The notes under the pieces: generated by a model
Told to the model about the DNA's origin: nothing
The model's database searches: none
Seen by the model: only the letters and a program-made list of their open reading frames with translations
Translations under genes and position numbers: made by a program
In this document: in pieces, positions 1 to 12,373 of the stretch
How positions within the stretch are numbered: the first letter of the stretch is position 1
Layout of the letters: every line of letters starts with the position of its first letter
Assembly: GCA_025506515.1 (NCBI GenBank)
Contig: JACCIX010001058.1
Span: 1-64,000, forward strand
DNA from: Flaveria trinervia
Taxonomy: Eukaryota > Streptophyta > Magnoliopsida > Asterales > Asteraceae
DNA: 64,000 nucleotides
Direction of reading: 5' to 3'

Positions 1-112
1 TAATAGAGTAAAACAATTCAATTGTTATTAGGTTTGTTAATATATGTCTTAATGGCCTATAGGATTTTTGTTAAAAATATACATACATATATAATATAAT
101 TTTTTATCTTAA

Positions 113-292
113 ACCTGCGTGTCAAGACCCGTAACCGTAGAAGGGTACATCAAAATTCTTGATTATGACCTGTACAAATGCTTCTACAACAAGGCATATC
201 TCTGTTTTAGGCGATCTGGAGAGCATTTTGAGACCAACCCCCAAGTATTCAGTCAATTAAGGTTCTCCAGCGCGATGCCAAAATACTATTAA
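113..292 (+). pseudogene. possible orphan terminal exon, unidentified
   Basis: A frame of about 59 codons stays open from 113 to the TAA at 290-292. It is clearly less AT-rich than its flanks, as an exon or exon remnant would be. An AG at 125-126 could be a splice acceptor. The predicted peptide is basic and aromatic, contains LCFRRSGEHFETNPQVFSQL and ends AMPKYY. I do not recognise the family. It could be the last exon of a gene that begins before the window, a captured exon, or chance. Confidence 0.25.
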
Positions 293-3052
293 CATTAATG
301 TCTTTGATTGTCATTTCTTTCATTATATAACATCTTACATGTTGAGAAAAAGAAATGAATATACATATGGTCGTTTTATATAATAGCTTTTACAATATCG
401 TAACTAAAGATAACCTAAATTGAAACTAATAAAAAAGGAATTGCATAGCCTATGCGTTTAAGTCGTACATACGTATGCAAATCATACAAATTTAGTCATA
501 TAAGTACATATGTGATGTGGAAATCATTTCTAACTCGTCTGGCTCAATGACAATCCGTACAACTCGTATATGTCCATACGAGTCATATGTACGTAGTAAT
601 TGGGTTATTGCCAAAATAAAATAAGGAATGAAAGTAAAATTTGATTTTAGTTTTGACTTGTACAAACAACTCTAATTATAATAATTATATACATACTAAT
701 TACCAATTTGATAATGCATCATGAGTTGTACCATATATTAAGTGGGTTGTATCCACCTTTTGTCTATATCTTAAAAAAACTGTAACTTTTTTATTTTAAC
801 ATAATAATTTTACATCTTTTACAATTTAGCCCGAATATTTTTTACTTTCAACTTTGTTTTCCTATACTTTTCATATTTTAAAAATATTTTGTATTACGTT
901 TCGATCTAAATTTTACGAGTTAATACGCCATAGTGTGTATGTGTGATTCATCGTGTTTACTCTTATTTTTTTCCCGTTTAACGGGCTATCGCTAGGTAGT
1001 GGTCCTGGATTGATTTACTTATTATTTTAGATGTTCTACGTGTTGCCTACGTTGTTCAAGGTTTTTACGTCTACTTTTCATTCGGTTTAATTTTTTTCTT
1101 TTTATTCATATATTCACATATATTCACAAGGGATGTTGATCCATGATAACATTTTAAGTTAATGACTCGGTGATAAAAGTTAAATATTTGTTTTTTAAAA
1201 TACCAGAATTCAAATCATAATATGAGATAGGTTAAGTTTTATATAGTTTAGATAAATTAGGATTTCATATAGTTTAGGAATAACAAAAGACCGGCATGTG
1301 AGTGGCTATTGTAAAATAAATAAAAATAAAAATAAAAACTCATATGTGAATAAAATAATTATAATTATTTACGAATTCTAACTTTTAATCATATTTAGTG
1401 CACACAAAGAAGAATAATTAGTGGTTTTTATCATGAAGTATGGCCACAACCGACCATGGATTTCTTTTCTGTTTCCTCTATTTTAGATTTCTTTTTTGGT
1501 GGTTTTTCACGAAACAAATTTGTGGTGGCGTTGGTGCCACATGAACAATAATACTCATTTGATTTGATTGATTTTATCGTTAAGCAATTGAATAATCAAC
1601 ACAAACAAAAATTAGGCTCTTCTTTGCATTGGGACATCCGCTGACATTCATGATGTCATGATGAAAAGGTTGTCACTAATAACTTTTTTTTTTAAAATTA
1701 TGTTTTGGTAAATTGATGCTAAAATCACTTTTTCTTCAAAGGTTATTTTATTTGTAATATGTTATTACTCAATGTAATTAAGTACGACGCGTTCTAATGA
1801 GTTTGATGATGATAATGACAATGAGATACAGCACGCTACACCATAAGACTAATGCATTATATATATTTTAACTTGTTTCTTTAGATCTATAAAGATTATG
1901 GTGTGTGATTAGCCGTATGGTATGCAGTGTTGGTCATTTTGATTAATTAATAGTCCGGTACAATACTCAAATGCTATTTAAGGACCACTTATGTTTTAGA
2001 AATAATTTTAGGTGTCATAAAATTGGCTGTTGCTATTATAGAAAAATTGTAGCAATGTGTCCTAAAACATCTGTGGATCAAACGTATAAGCCCTTGTAAT
2101 TACTATGTATCAACTGTTTCGTTTGATAAAAAAAACAATAAGAGTTTATCAAATTATATATACTATTAAAAACCTATGTCGGTGTGTAGAATACACATAT
2201 TAATTTTTTATCACACTAAATTACGAAATTGCCCTTGTGGCTTGATCATGTGTGGTCTTTTTGACTTTGTTAAAGAAAGTTGGATAGAGGAAAATGAAAA
2301 AAACGTGCCAAAGTGAAAAAGATGAAAGATGAAGAAAAAGCTTTAGCCCTAATTCAAAGTTGATTTCTCTTTGATTTAAATTTGGGAAAATTACAATAAC
2401 GTATTTAACCCTCATCTGCAAATTGAAGTCTATTTCTCTTTGATCTTCAGTTTCAAACTTTGATTACATTCTCCACTTTGCATCTGTGCAAGAGATCGAG
2501 AGAGATGGTAAGTACGTTAGTCGTAGACGCCTACCCTTTAACCAACTTGTAGGATGGTGAAATCGTACCATGCAACAAATCCGATGGAAGTGTTCCATAT
2601 TTATATCATTGAACTCATTTGTATGATGAAATCGAATGAAAGTGATTGCGATGGTGTTATGACGGTAGTTGCAATGCTTTGAAGGGAAGAGGAACGGACG
2701 GTTATCTACAAATTAAAAAAATTGTTTATTTCACTCAAGTGAATCTTATATATCTATACTAGTATATAATTCATTTTAGGAGGATAATATGGTAATTTAA
2801 CTCAAATTGTAAGACATCTAATATAACATTTTAAGCATAAAATACAAGTGTCCTATGCAATAGTTTCATTTTTACCCATATTTAATAAACTCTTTTAGCT
2901 AATACACTATTTAATACATATTATTAATACATTATTTAACACTATCGATTACACTTAAATGGTTAGGTCGATTGGTGCACACCAACATTGATTAAAGCAC
3001 GAGAAAGATCGTAATCTTACGCGATGAAGACAATTACTATGTTAAAAAAGAA

Positions 3053-3084
3053 CCTCGCGGCAACGCGTGGGGTTTAAATACTAG
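3053..3084 (+). mobile_element. Helitron-type 3' terminus
   Basis: The sequence reads CCTCGCG-GCAA-CGCGTGG, a short GC hairpin with one mismatch, then AT-rich bases ending in CTAG (3081-3084) followed by T. A GC hairpin a few bases before a CTRR end is the known Helitron 3' signature. The 5' end is unclear. A candidate is the AT-rich start near 2155, which would give a non-autonomous element of about 930 bases without coding capacity. Confidence 0.5.
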
Positions 3085-3354
3085 TTAAAATAATTCATAA
3101 GATATATTATGTTTTTAATTAGCTTTGGTGAAACATAGATATAATAGAAGCATTTCAAATTTTACATACCACTTATATTAAAATCTAGCTTCTTGATCCT
3201 AATGTGTTGTATTATAATGTCTTTGGATGACGAGTGTTAAAGTATGTTTGAAATGGTTTAAATTTAGGATTAGATTAGTGATATAGTTGTTATAAAAAAT
3301 AAATTTTAATAGAAAATCAAATGAATATCAAGCGGGGAAGCCCTGACAGACATC

Positions 3355-3645
3355 GGTTAATTTTTCTTGAGTTAAATTTAATTTTGCTCTATAATGTTTA
3401 ACTAAAATAATTATTTTTCTCTAAAAGCTTAATAATATCAATTTACTTCCAAAAGTTTCAAATGTTGTTTTAATTTTACTTCAAAACTTTTGTAATTTTG
3501 AATATAGTTGAAATAACTAATAAAACTTTAACTGAAATTAAAATAAGTTTTGAAACTTTTGAAGGCAAAATGATGTTTTTAATATTTTGAAGAAAAATGA
3601 TTATATTTAACAAACCCCAACGAGTAAAATGAAACTTTAACTTTT
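3355..3645. repeat. fold-back (MITE-like) inverted repeat
   Basis: Two arms of roughly 90 bases face each other. The inner left arm has ACTTCCAAAAGTTTCAAA and the right arm has GTTTTGAAACTTTTGAAGG. Further out, TTTAACTAAAATAATTATTT pairs imperfectly with a right-arm stretch ending in ATATTTAAC. There is no coding capacity. The arms have diverged, so this is an old non-autonomous DNA transposon or fold-back. I could not define a target duplication. Confidence 0.45.
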
Positions 3646-4450
3646 TTTTCTTTTACACTTTACAGTTTTTTAAGCCATCTTAACTACAAGTTTCTCATCT
3701 ATAACATACTAAAGTGATCGTTAAATGCCGATTTAGTGTTAAACAGAAAACTCCAAGAACCAGAAATACGTATTACTTTAAATATGAAAATAAAACTATT
3801 TTCCTAATAGCTTTCCGTTTCTCCCTTTACATGTGATTATCTCCAAAGTACTAAGGAGAAGGTATTTTTTCTGAGTTTCAAAAGTTTCTACTTAACAATG
3901 GTTCCGTATCAAACGCACCACGACATACATAAACGTCTAAAATGGTCAGGTTCACACATAAAAAATGGATGATATGTTGTGTATTTTGTTTTGAAAATTC
4001 AGATATTTGTTTGAAGAAAAAAGATGGGTCATTACGTTTATGAATTTAAATTTACAACTACTTACTTAAAAGCATCTGAAAAAGTGTTACTCCATCATCA
4101 ATTTATCTGATAAATTTTATGACTAAAAACAATTGTATTATTACATCTGTATCTCAAGCATTTAAAGCCATTGATTTATTGAATCCTTTTAACCATTAGT
4201 TGCTTCAAAGTTGTTTAACATCAACAGTCCCTCAATGAACACAACTCTTAATGATCATTCATTCGGGTAAAACATGTTAATGTTTTTGGATCAAAATTTT
4301 CATTCAAAAGGCGTGTTTATCGCATGTTAGAGCAATAATATCTAGGGTCTATAGTTCAAACTTCCGAGCTGAGGTTGTATCTACTTAAAAATCATGTTGT
4401 TCTAGATGTAAGATCTTGTTATATATGAATTAAAGGATATGTAAAGAGAC

Positions 4451-7400
4451 CTACGCTTGGGATCCAAGTTCCAACCTTAGTGTGTGGTTGATAACATCAG
4501 ATGTTGGACCCGTAAACTGAACAGGGCCTGCAAAAGAGTATATGGAAAATGAATATTAGCATCACCGAGAAGTGTTGAAGTTGCAAAATGAGAGTGTTGG
4601 TCTATAACATCATTTTCTCTTTTCTTTTGAGTTTTCCCAGTTCTATAGTGAACAGTTAGTGTTACAATATGATTAAAAAGCCTATATTATTACAATTCAA
4701 TCAAAGCTACAAAACTCACATGCGTACCGATGATTTAAGTTTGATGAATGTACCTGGATTAATGTAGCGGTTCTTTAAAGACCATTCATCGCGCATAGAT
4801 GCAAACTTCTTGAATGGAGCACCTGATATAACCAAAACATAGATATCAACATCATACAAGTTATAGTTAAAAAAAATTGTTGCCACAGTTTTTACCTTCG
4901 AGTTCCACAATTGCTTTCTTGATCGCGGGCTTATACTTGCCTGCAAAAAGGTTTATGGTTAATGGTTCTACTTTCAACATACATTTATGATTTTTATGCT
5001 ATTATGCATTTATATACAGGACTCAAAGCATAAAAAACATATACTCAGATTTGATACCATGTCTCCTCTCTACATCCATTAGAGATGTCAATGCAGTTCC
5101 ACCTACTGTCCAATCTTTGACAGGAGCTCCTAAATTTCCCACCTATATATATATTTCATAACCATGCAGAAATATATCAAGCTTAGCCGCGATATGTTAG
5201 TTTACTGTAAGGAATCGCGATGATCAGATTAAAAATGCTAGAAAAAGGTTAAAAGCTGACTGATGAAATCAATCCTGTCTTCCCAGAATGCAGTAGAGCT
5301 GCAGCACCATAACCCAAAGCATAGCAGTAGTTTGAGTCGAAAGTTGAAGGCAAACCACATCTGCCTTCATAACTGCATAAAGAGAGTGTTTTCTGTTGGA
5401 TCAAATTTAACCCATAAGAACAGGCCCAAACGATTGCACTTGACACCGTAGGTAGTTATGTTGGTTATGGTAGTTATATTGACGGTGTGAGGAAGTTACC
5501 GTTAGTTAGTTATTATGGTTGACTATAAATACCATTGTAATCTTCATTCGTAAACTAACAAAAAGAATGATCATTTAATAGCATTATACCAAATCTTTGT
5601 TCACATACTCAATTCATAGTTTTGAATGTTCTTGATGGTTTACGATCCTTAATCCTGTCACTAGATTTTCAAGCCAAATAAAACCAGTGGCATGAAAAGA
5701 AAATGAGGGGAGTTTTTTTTTTTTAAAGTTTTATTTTACATTGTTTAGAGTAACCTTCCTAACATAATCAAGAAACCAATATCAGGTTTCTCAGCAGGTA
5801 TCAGTAATTCCCGTCCCATACACGTGGGGTTCACAGGTTTCTACACGGGTGTCTTTATGATGTTATGTGGTAAAATTTTATCCGTTGATTTCCACTACCA
5901 GAAACCGATCTTAACTCACCCTAAGAACTGACTTGAAATATCAAGTACTCAGATTCGGTACAATAACATAAACTAATAACTATTAGCAAAATAAACAATA
6001 TTACTTACCCAAAAAAGTGTGGTTGCCCTTTGAAATCTTTCTTATATTTACGCTGTTTCTTCTTATTCTCTAATTCAGCTTCCACCATTTGAATAAGCAT
6101 CTTTTCAGTTTCAATTTTGGCCACCTACATGCATGCAGGCAAAAACAATAAAATACACTTATAAAAGAAGAAAAACATTCTTTAATAATCAATAATGCAA
6201 CATTAGAGCATAATAACTACCTGCACATTTCCATGAGGGTCTCTTTCTAGCAGCAGTTGTTCCTGAATTGCTTTTGGTAGCATCACAAAGAGCTCATGAG
6301 ACTGACTCCTAAGTTTCTTCTTCCATGCGCCTTCTTTATCAACAACGTCATGGGCTATAATTTCATTAAGTTCTGCTATAAGTTGTTGCACCTGCATATC
6401 ATAATGTACAATAACACATTAACACGCGTGCATGAAAAAGATGGTTGGGATGAGATTAGTTTTACTAGATATATATATACCTCTGGAATGAAATCAATTA
6501 GGCCTTCTGGTATGAGGATAATACCATAGTTGTAGCCAGCATCTGCGCGTTTGCAGATTATATTTGTTATATAATGTGTGACACTCTTTAGAGTTTGCTT
6601 TTGGGCAGCAACCTGCAACAAAATGAATTGATCATGAAGTTTATATATTATGAATATATATTAGTGTGTGTAATTTAAACACTCATTCAGAAGACATAAG
6701 ATTGGGATAGAGGGATACCTCTTCACCAATGATTGCTATGTTTGGATGAGTCTGCAGAGCGCATTCGAGAGTTATGTGTGATGCAGCACGGCCCATTAAC
6801 CTTACAACTGCGGTTAAAGTTACAGTTTGGAACAAGATAACGATGAAGCGAACAATTTGAATGTATTAATAAAGAGATGAAACACTATTAAATGAATTCC
6901 AAAGATGATAAACTTAGATGAGTAAACTGGATGGTATAACCTTCTTGAAAACTTGAGTATTCGTTTCAAAATCAGGCACTAATTAATAGCTTTGTATGTA
7001 ATCAGAATAATCTTGAAAGACTCCTAATACTAATACTATGGTATATAATAGTACACAAAATTTTCGATTAAACTTTTTGATTAATGATTTTTAAGTGAAC
7101 AATCTTTTACATCAGTAAATCTTTGATGAATATAAACACAAATGAAACTAGAATGGCTGAAACACACGCACTTACAGTGATAATATTTTCCAGTGGAACG
7201 TGCATCAACCATCAAATTTCCAATCATTTCTGAATATATCTGCATATCATAAAAGATTTTGTATGAATACCTCGCGTAAATGAGCAGTGCAGCAAGTTGC
7301 CTAGATGCAGTTTGGTGGAGTGACAGTTGATCGAGGCACATAATATTTATAATCCTTCAATGAGTGGATTACCTTGCACGCAGTGTCAAACCAAAACTTA

Positions 7401-9487
7401 TAGGAACTTCTTTGCACTTCAAGTCACCATCAATTGTTTTTGGGCATCCAATAACCCGAGTTTTCAAGCCATTAGCCTTCAACAAGTTAAAGAGACCATG
7501 AACCGTTGTGTAACTATATCTGTTTGTTTACATATGTGACGTTGTTTTTTAAGCAGAAACAGATTGTAACAGACCTAAAGTTTTCTGCTAGCAGGCAAGC
7601 ATTTGTATTCGAGTCGTCCCCACCAATGATTACAATTCCATCCAAGTCAAGCTTCTTTGTTGTTTCCCGAGCTTCTTGAAACTGCAACAAATTGCAATAT
7701 CATCAACAAACATAAAGTTATAATAAAACCATTGCAATTTGAAAGGTCCATACCTGCTCAGGTGTTTCAATCTTGTCTCTTCCACTACATATCATATCAA
7801 AACCACCCTGCAAATTACAATGATGGCAACCAATCTAAGCTCAAATTCGACGTAAAATCACATCATTCACAATATCGCTTAAAAAGTATATTCTGCAAAC
7901 AATCTAAGCTCAGATTCGATGTAAAATCACATCATTCACAATATCGCTTAAAATATAAAGTATACTCTGCAAACAATCTAAGCTAAATAATAATGTAACA
8001 GTTATATTATACCAAATGTAATTGAAACATTACCTGATTTCTGTAAGGATAGACAAATTCACTTGTCAACTTAACATATCTACACTTCATAATCCCAACA
8101 GGACCACCTTTAAACCCAAACATTGTGCTGCCTTGGGCCCTATTCTGTAAATAGTCTATAGTCCAGCCAAGAGCACACCATGAAGTATAGCCGTAGGAAA
8201 GTTATCATCGCGATATCAACAAATGAAACAAGTTATACGTCACAATTCACAAACACATATAATAATAATAATGATGATGATATTCAATTCAATGCTTTTC
8301 TCACCGAAAATTCCAGAAATCACATTGTGTCCACCAGGAGCCTGTCCTCCGGATAGAACAATACCAATCGTTAGACTCCCCTTCGGTAATGAGCCTCCTG
8401 CTTTCAAGGATACTGATGGCTGCCCAAATAGCTTTGGAAAGAGCTTGGCGATTTCATCTGCATTGGTAGAATTTAATTACAGACACAGTTAGCGTGATAT
8501 ATGCAACAATTGTATCTTTATATATAAGACAACAAGAACTTAGATATGATATGAAGATTTTATACTATTTGGTGCAGATAATAATATTAGTTGGAGATGT
8601 CTAAACAACACCACCCGTTAGCATCAACACTACTGACACATTATACGCCTCATACGACCAATAGTCTACTACTAGCCGTATGAGAGAAGGCTAGTGTGTT
8701 TGACACAAGCGACTGGTGTGACAATACATATCATATCACTGTAATAGAGGTTATATAGGACGTATAACCATTTTTCTTAGTATATTAGAATGGAGGGAGA
8801 TCTCATTAAAGCGACTCCACTCATTCACTTCACATAGGCTTCACATCACTTTTTTCCATCCCCACTAACTCTTATTCAAAGTGAAAATGCCTCTCATTTT
8901 AGTTATCCTGTTAATTTACTTCACTTAGATGTCACGTCATTTTTTCTTACATCCATCGGTAACTCTTATTTAAATTTTAAAGGTGGAATTATATATCATT
9001 TGGGTGGCACCGCCTCCTTTTTTTCGTCAGTAGTGTTAAGTTTTGGCTCGGTAATATAAAAGGTTGTTTGACAGTATCTTAATTAGTTTCTTAGTAGTTC
9101 AGATGTCTGAATAGTTCAACACTTAATGATTCAAAGTACTGTTTGTTTCGCGAGCAAATGTCTAAACCATTCGGATATTTGATTTTGAATGGTTAAGCAT
9201 TGTACTAATACTAAATCACTGAATCATCACACTGTCACACTAAATCACTCAAACATACACAAATCGATTCTAGTCTCGAAAACAACACAAAACATGAAAA
9301 TGTGAACGAATAAATATAAAACAGTACCTGGATTACCAGCAGCGGAGCTCTTTGGCCCATCAACAACATCGAATGATGATCTGAGCACTGACGGAAGAGG
9401 AAGTGTGACTCTAAGGCGGTTCGTCTCGACCTCACTGTAGACAGAGGTGGAGCGGCCAGGCTTCGCGTTTCCGTTGGCGATGAACAT
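4451..9487 (-). CDS. PFP-BETA: pyrophosphate--fructose 6-phosphate 1-phosphotransferase, beta subunit (16 exons, exon 6 lesions)
   Basis: The product is the catalytic subunit of cytosolic PFP, which reversibly phosphorylates fructose 6-phosphate with pyrophosphate. Exons by descending coordinate: 9487-9328, 8457-8305, 8155-8034, 7807-7754, 7681-7575, 7476-7373, 7239-7176, 6807-6719, 6612-6481, 6391-6221, 6124-6009, 5372-5261, 5142-5058, 4940-4896, 4822-4754, 4527-4451. Boundaries are GT/AG and phases agree throughout except around exon 6. About 553 residues are expected, near the usual length. Visible motifs: SVYSEV near the N terminus, LPLPSVL, the glycine-rich SGGQAPGGHN loop, GGDDSNTNA and PKTIDGDLK (the Asp and Lys expected of PPi-dependent enzymes), MGRAASH, and IPEGLIDFIPE. 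The start is the ATG at 9487, matching the family N terminus. Exon 6 is two bases short: its acceptor is out of phase by one base, and one T is missing before the codon for the Asp of FGFDTACK (7388-7390). It is either a damaged gene or has two base-call errors. Confidence 0.93.
7831..7984. repeat. tandem duplication in PFP-beta intron 3
   Basis: A unit of about 69-74 bases beginning CAATCTAAGCTCA is repeated about twice (7831, 7900, with a partial third start at 7974) inside the intron between exons 3 and 4. The copies differ at a few positions. It does not touch the splice sites. Confidence 0.85.
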
Positions 9488-9631
9488 GATAAGTGAGGTG
9501 AATGAAGATGAGTGAAGTGGTGTAGTTTGTAAAATGATGGTGTAGAGAAAGGTGAAATGGTGGTTATGATGTGCGTCCGATTGGGAGGGGTGAGTGGATG
9601 TTTTGCATGAGACTCGTTCGTGAATGCATGG

Positions 9632-9650
9632 ATTATTATATATTTATTAG
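9632..9650 (-). promoter_or_regulatory. candidate TATA region of PFP-beta
   Basis: On the minus strand, TAAATATATAATAATCC lies about 150 bases upstream of the ATG at 9487. This would put transcription start near 9600 and give a 5' leader of about 115 bases. The base composition and position fit a plant TATA box, but AT-rich words are common here. Confidence 0.35.
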
Positions 9651-10869
9651 TAATCTTGTAACGAAGGGGAATTTATACGTACATGTATTTTTCTTGACCA
9701 TATAATTCTTACTCTCTATCAAGCATGTTACATAGGTAAATATTAATAACATTTGTACATTGATGGTAAATATTAACCAAAATTCCTATGAGTATTCAGA
9801 ACTTATTCTCTAACTGATGTGAGTGTAGTTTTTATATTATATAATATAGTTATAACTAGTTGTAAATGAATGATAAAGAAAGTTTTCTATTCAACTTGTA
9901 TTTTTGATAAGTATTGTTCAAACCCCTATAATTGTTTTAATATGTTTTAAGTGGTTGTGCGTGAATGAGAAAGAAAAGTAATGATAAATGCATATAACAT
10001 ATTATTGATTTAATTGAAAAGAATATAGAAAAAATAGTGATGTTTAATGCAATTATATAGATAAGAATGAAAAACGAATTGTGAATGCTCTTACATAGCT
10101 ATTATATATAAGTAACTAGTAAATAATTATGGTGACCGTGGCGGATATAATTTAAATTTATATGAGAATGTGAATAAAAATAAACACATAGTAAGCGTAT
10201 GTTTAGAAAAACTAATTTAAAAACAACACAACTAACGATCTAACTTTATAAGTGTACTTGAGTATTGAGTATAAAAGTAAAATGAAATACATATAAAAGT
10301 AATCATGAAAAATTAAAATAAAACATAGGTTAAGATTAAAAAATTAATAAAAAAAGAAGAGTGGCTTTTCTGACTAGTTTTTATTCATCAAATTGCCAAT
10401 GTCACGAAAAGATTTTGTATATTATTTATAAAACAACAACATGTCCAAAAGATATTAGCATTTGTTTTACATTGATCGGAAATAATAATAATAATAATAA
10501 TTAATAATTAAAAAATAGTCGTAATTATAATAAACTAATTAAGGAATAAAAAAATAATTGGATGCAATTGTAAGTTGTAACTATATAAATGTTGGTTGTT
10601 TTGACACTTATCGCTTGAATAAACATTGGTGGCAGTATGTAAGACATTTATAATTGTTTTTGGGCTTGTTGTACTTCTATACTATCAAACACGTCAAACT
10701 AAAATAAGGTTAAAAGATGTAAGAAAAATAAAGACCAAACATGGCTACGTGGACAACAAACATAAAACCAAGTGGACCAATCGTTGTTACCGTAGACCTA
10801 AATTTTCTAAATGTTATTATTAAACTTGAATATGAAGCATTAACACTAGCACTATTAAACATATATATC
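9651..10869. other. AT-rich intergenic DNA
   Basis: This stretch has no gene-like frame. It contains simple A/T tracts and an (AAT)n run near 10481-10510, and nothing else that I can support. Confidence 0.6.
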
Positions 10870-11570
10870 TAACGAGGGTGGAGGATAACTTTTTGGTGAG
10901 AATATCTTCAAGCTGTAGTGTAGTAGCAAGATAATGAACGTAAGTGATCGAGCCAAAACCATATTTCGAATAAAATGTAGATTACTTTCAAGACGCTTGA
11001 GGTTGATACAAGTGAAAATTAACTGCTAGACACGTAGCACTAATGTTGTCGCTTCAAAAAGAAGGTAAATGACTTGGAGATAACCGTAGCTCATGAGTAA
11101 GTGACACGGTCCACCTATTTCTATGCCACAACATGAGCAAGAGCCTAACACTCGACCTTGGTAATTGATTGCGCAAAAGTGTTTCCTTCTTCGAATTCCA
11201 ACTTATAAGGTTGGAGTAAAAAAAGACACGATAACTAGTAGTCAAATGCCGATTATTTTGACAACCAACCTAATCATAGTAAGCAGATACTCAACCCATT
11301 AGTAATAACACTCTTAAGATTTCTCAAAATACATTTACTACCAACTAATGTCAATCAATAGGTTTCTAAGGAAACGAAGAAACCTTACTTGTAGCATATG
11401 CAATACAAGGTCTCGTCAAAGTTAATGTTGTAATGCTTCATCCTATTCTAATCAAGCAAATACTCATCCATAAGAACTTTAGGGTATTGAGAGAGTTGTC
11501 TACTTATGGTAGATAGTGTAGAGAAATTTCAACAAGATGATCGATAACTTGGAAACCTTGAAAGTCGAAA
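10870..11570 (-). pseudogene. Ty1/copia RNase H remnant
   Basis: Read on the minus strand, the region around 11245-11054 has the copia RNase H order RRSTSGYCVFLG-like, then NLISWNSKK. Near 10900 there is DILTKKLSS, matching the DIFTKxL motif at the end of copia pol. Frameshifts and stops are frequent, and no LTRs were found next to it. It is an old truncated retrotransposon piece. Confidence 0.6.
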
Positions 11571-11779
11571 GTTCGTTTACAGATTGAAACTATATGGGAT
11601 CAAATGTTCAATCGGATAAAACTCAAGTTCAAAAATCAAAGTATGAATTTGTGTGTGTTTCAAGATCATAAACCAGAATAGAGAAAAAAAGAAGAGTAAC
11701 CAATCTTGTATAAATTCGAAATATTTTAGGGATGGTGTAACTGCCTTCGACAGTTTCCACATGTAAATTTTACTGTTTT

Positions 11780-12343
11780 TGTCACATCCCGACCGACGAC
11801 GGAATCATCGGGGCGTACGAATGTGAAACGATTGTTCATAGCACATGAAACTAAATTAGTTGGAATAATATTAAATACCATTTTTCATTGAACAATACAA
11901 GTCAATTAAGTCATTACAATACACCAAAACATAACCGATTGCATTATTATAACCTATTTGACTTAAATATTAAAACCCTCAAATTTCTAAATGAAACCCT
12001 AATTCATGTTTACTCTTGAATCTTATCTGTATTCTAATTCTAAGACATTAACCGTTAGGTTGATTCGTGAAGAAATCATTGGAACCATCTTATCTTCTTA
12101 TTATTATCTAAAGTGCAACTTATAGCACGTGAGTCTTCCCTCTGAGTTCTCCATGCCCTCTTTTTACTTTATTTCACACCTTTTGGGATAAAACATGTTA
12201 ACTTTATAAACTTACACTTGTAAACATCTTGATACTTGTAAATACACATGCAATTCATCTTTACCTTTTTGTCATGGTTATTTGTATTATTGTAACTCTT
12301 ATATGAGATACATATTTTATTTACAATCATTAACTATTGCTAG
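11780..12343 (-). repeat. rearranged 3' LTR remnant of element A
   Basis: Bases 11780-11930 are a direct copy of the LTR edge at 13553-13700. From about 11931 to 12343 the sequence is instead the reverse complement of LTR bases 14086-14498, beginning at AACATAACCGATTGCATTA. So an LTR edge is joined head-to-head to an inverted internal LTR segment, and the rest of this LTR is absent. Confidence 0.8.
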
Positions 12344-12354
12344 CTTGCTTTAAG

Positions 12355-12373
12355 AAATTTTGTCCCGAAATTT
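12355..12373 (-). other. hairpin at the 3' end of element A internal region
   Basis: AAATTTTG-TCC-CGAAATTT on the plus strand: eight pairs with one position that is T opposite G, as expected if a CG was converted to TG. It sits where the hairpin before the polypurine tract lies in element C. Here the tract itself has been lost at the rearranged junction at 12343. Confidence 0.5.

Larger units (their letters stand above)
1..4450. other. AT-rich intergenic DNA upstream of the PFP gene 3' end
   Basis: Apart from the orphan frame at 113-292, the Helitron-type end at 3053-3084 and the fold-back at about 3355-3645, I see no credible gene here. Open frames are short and lack splice context. The sequence is strongly AT-rich and resembles decayed transposon and intergenic DNA. 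Confidence 0.6.

Noticed and set aside
5263..5451. Plus-strand frame opposite PFP-beta exon 12
   Set aside because: It is a shadow of the real minus-strand exon, which fits the PFP protein exactly.
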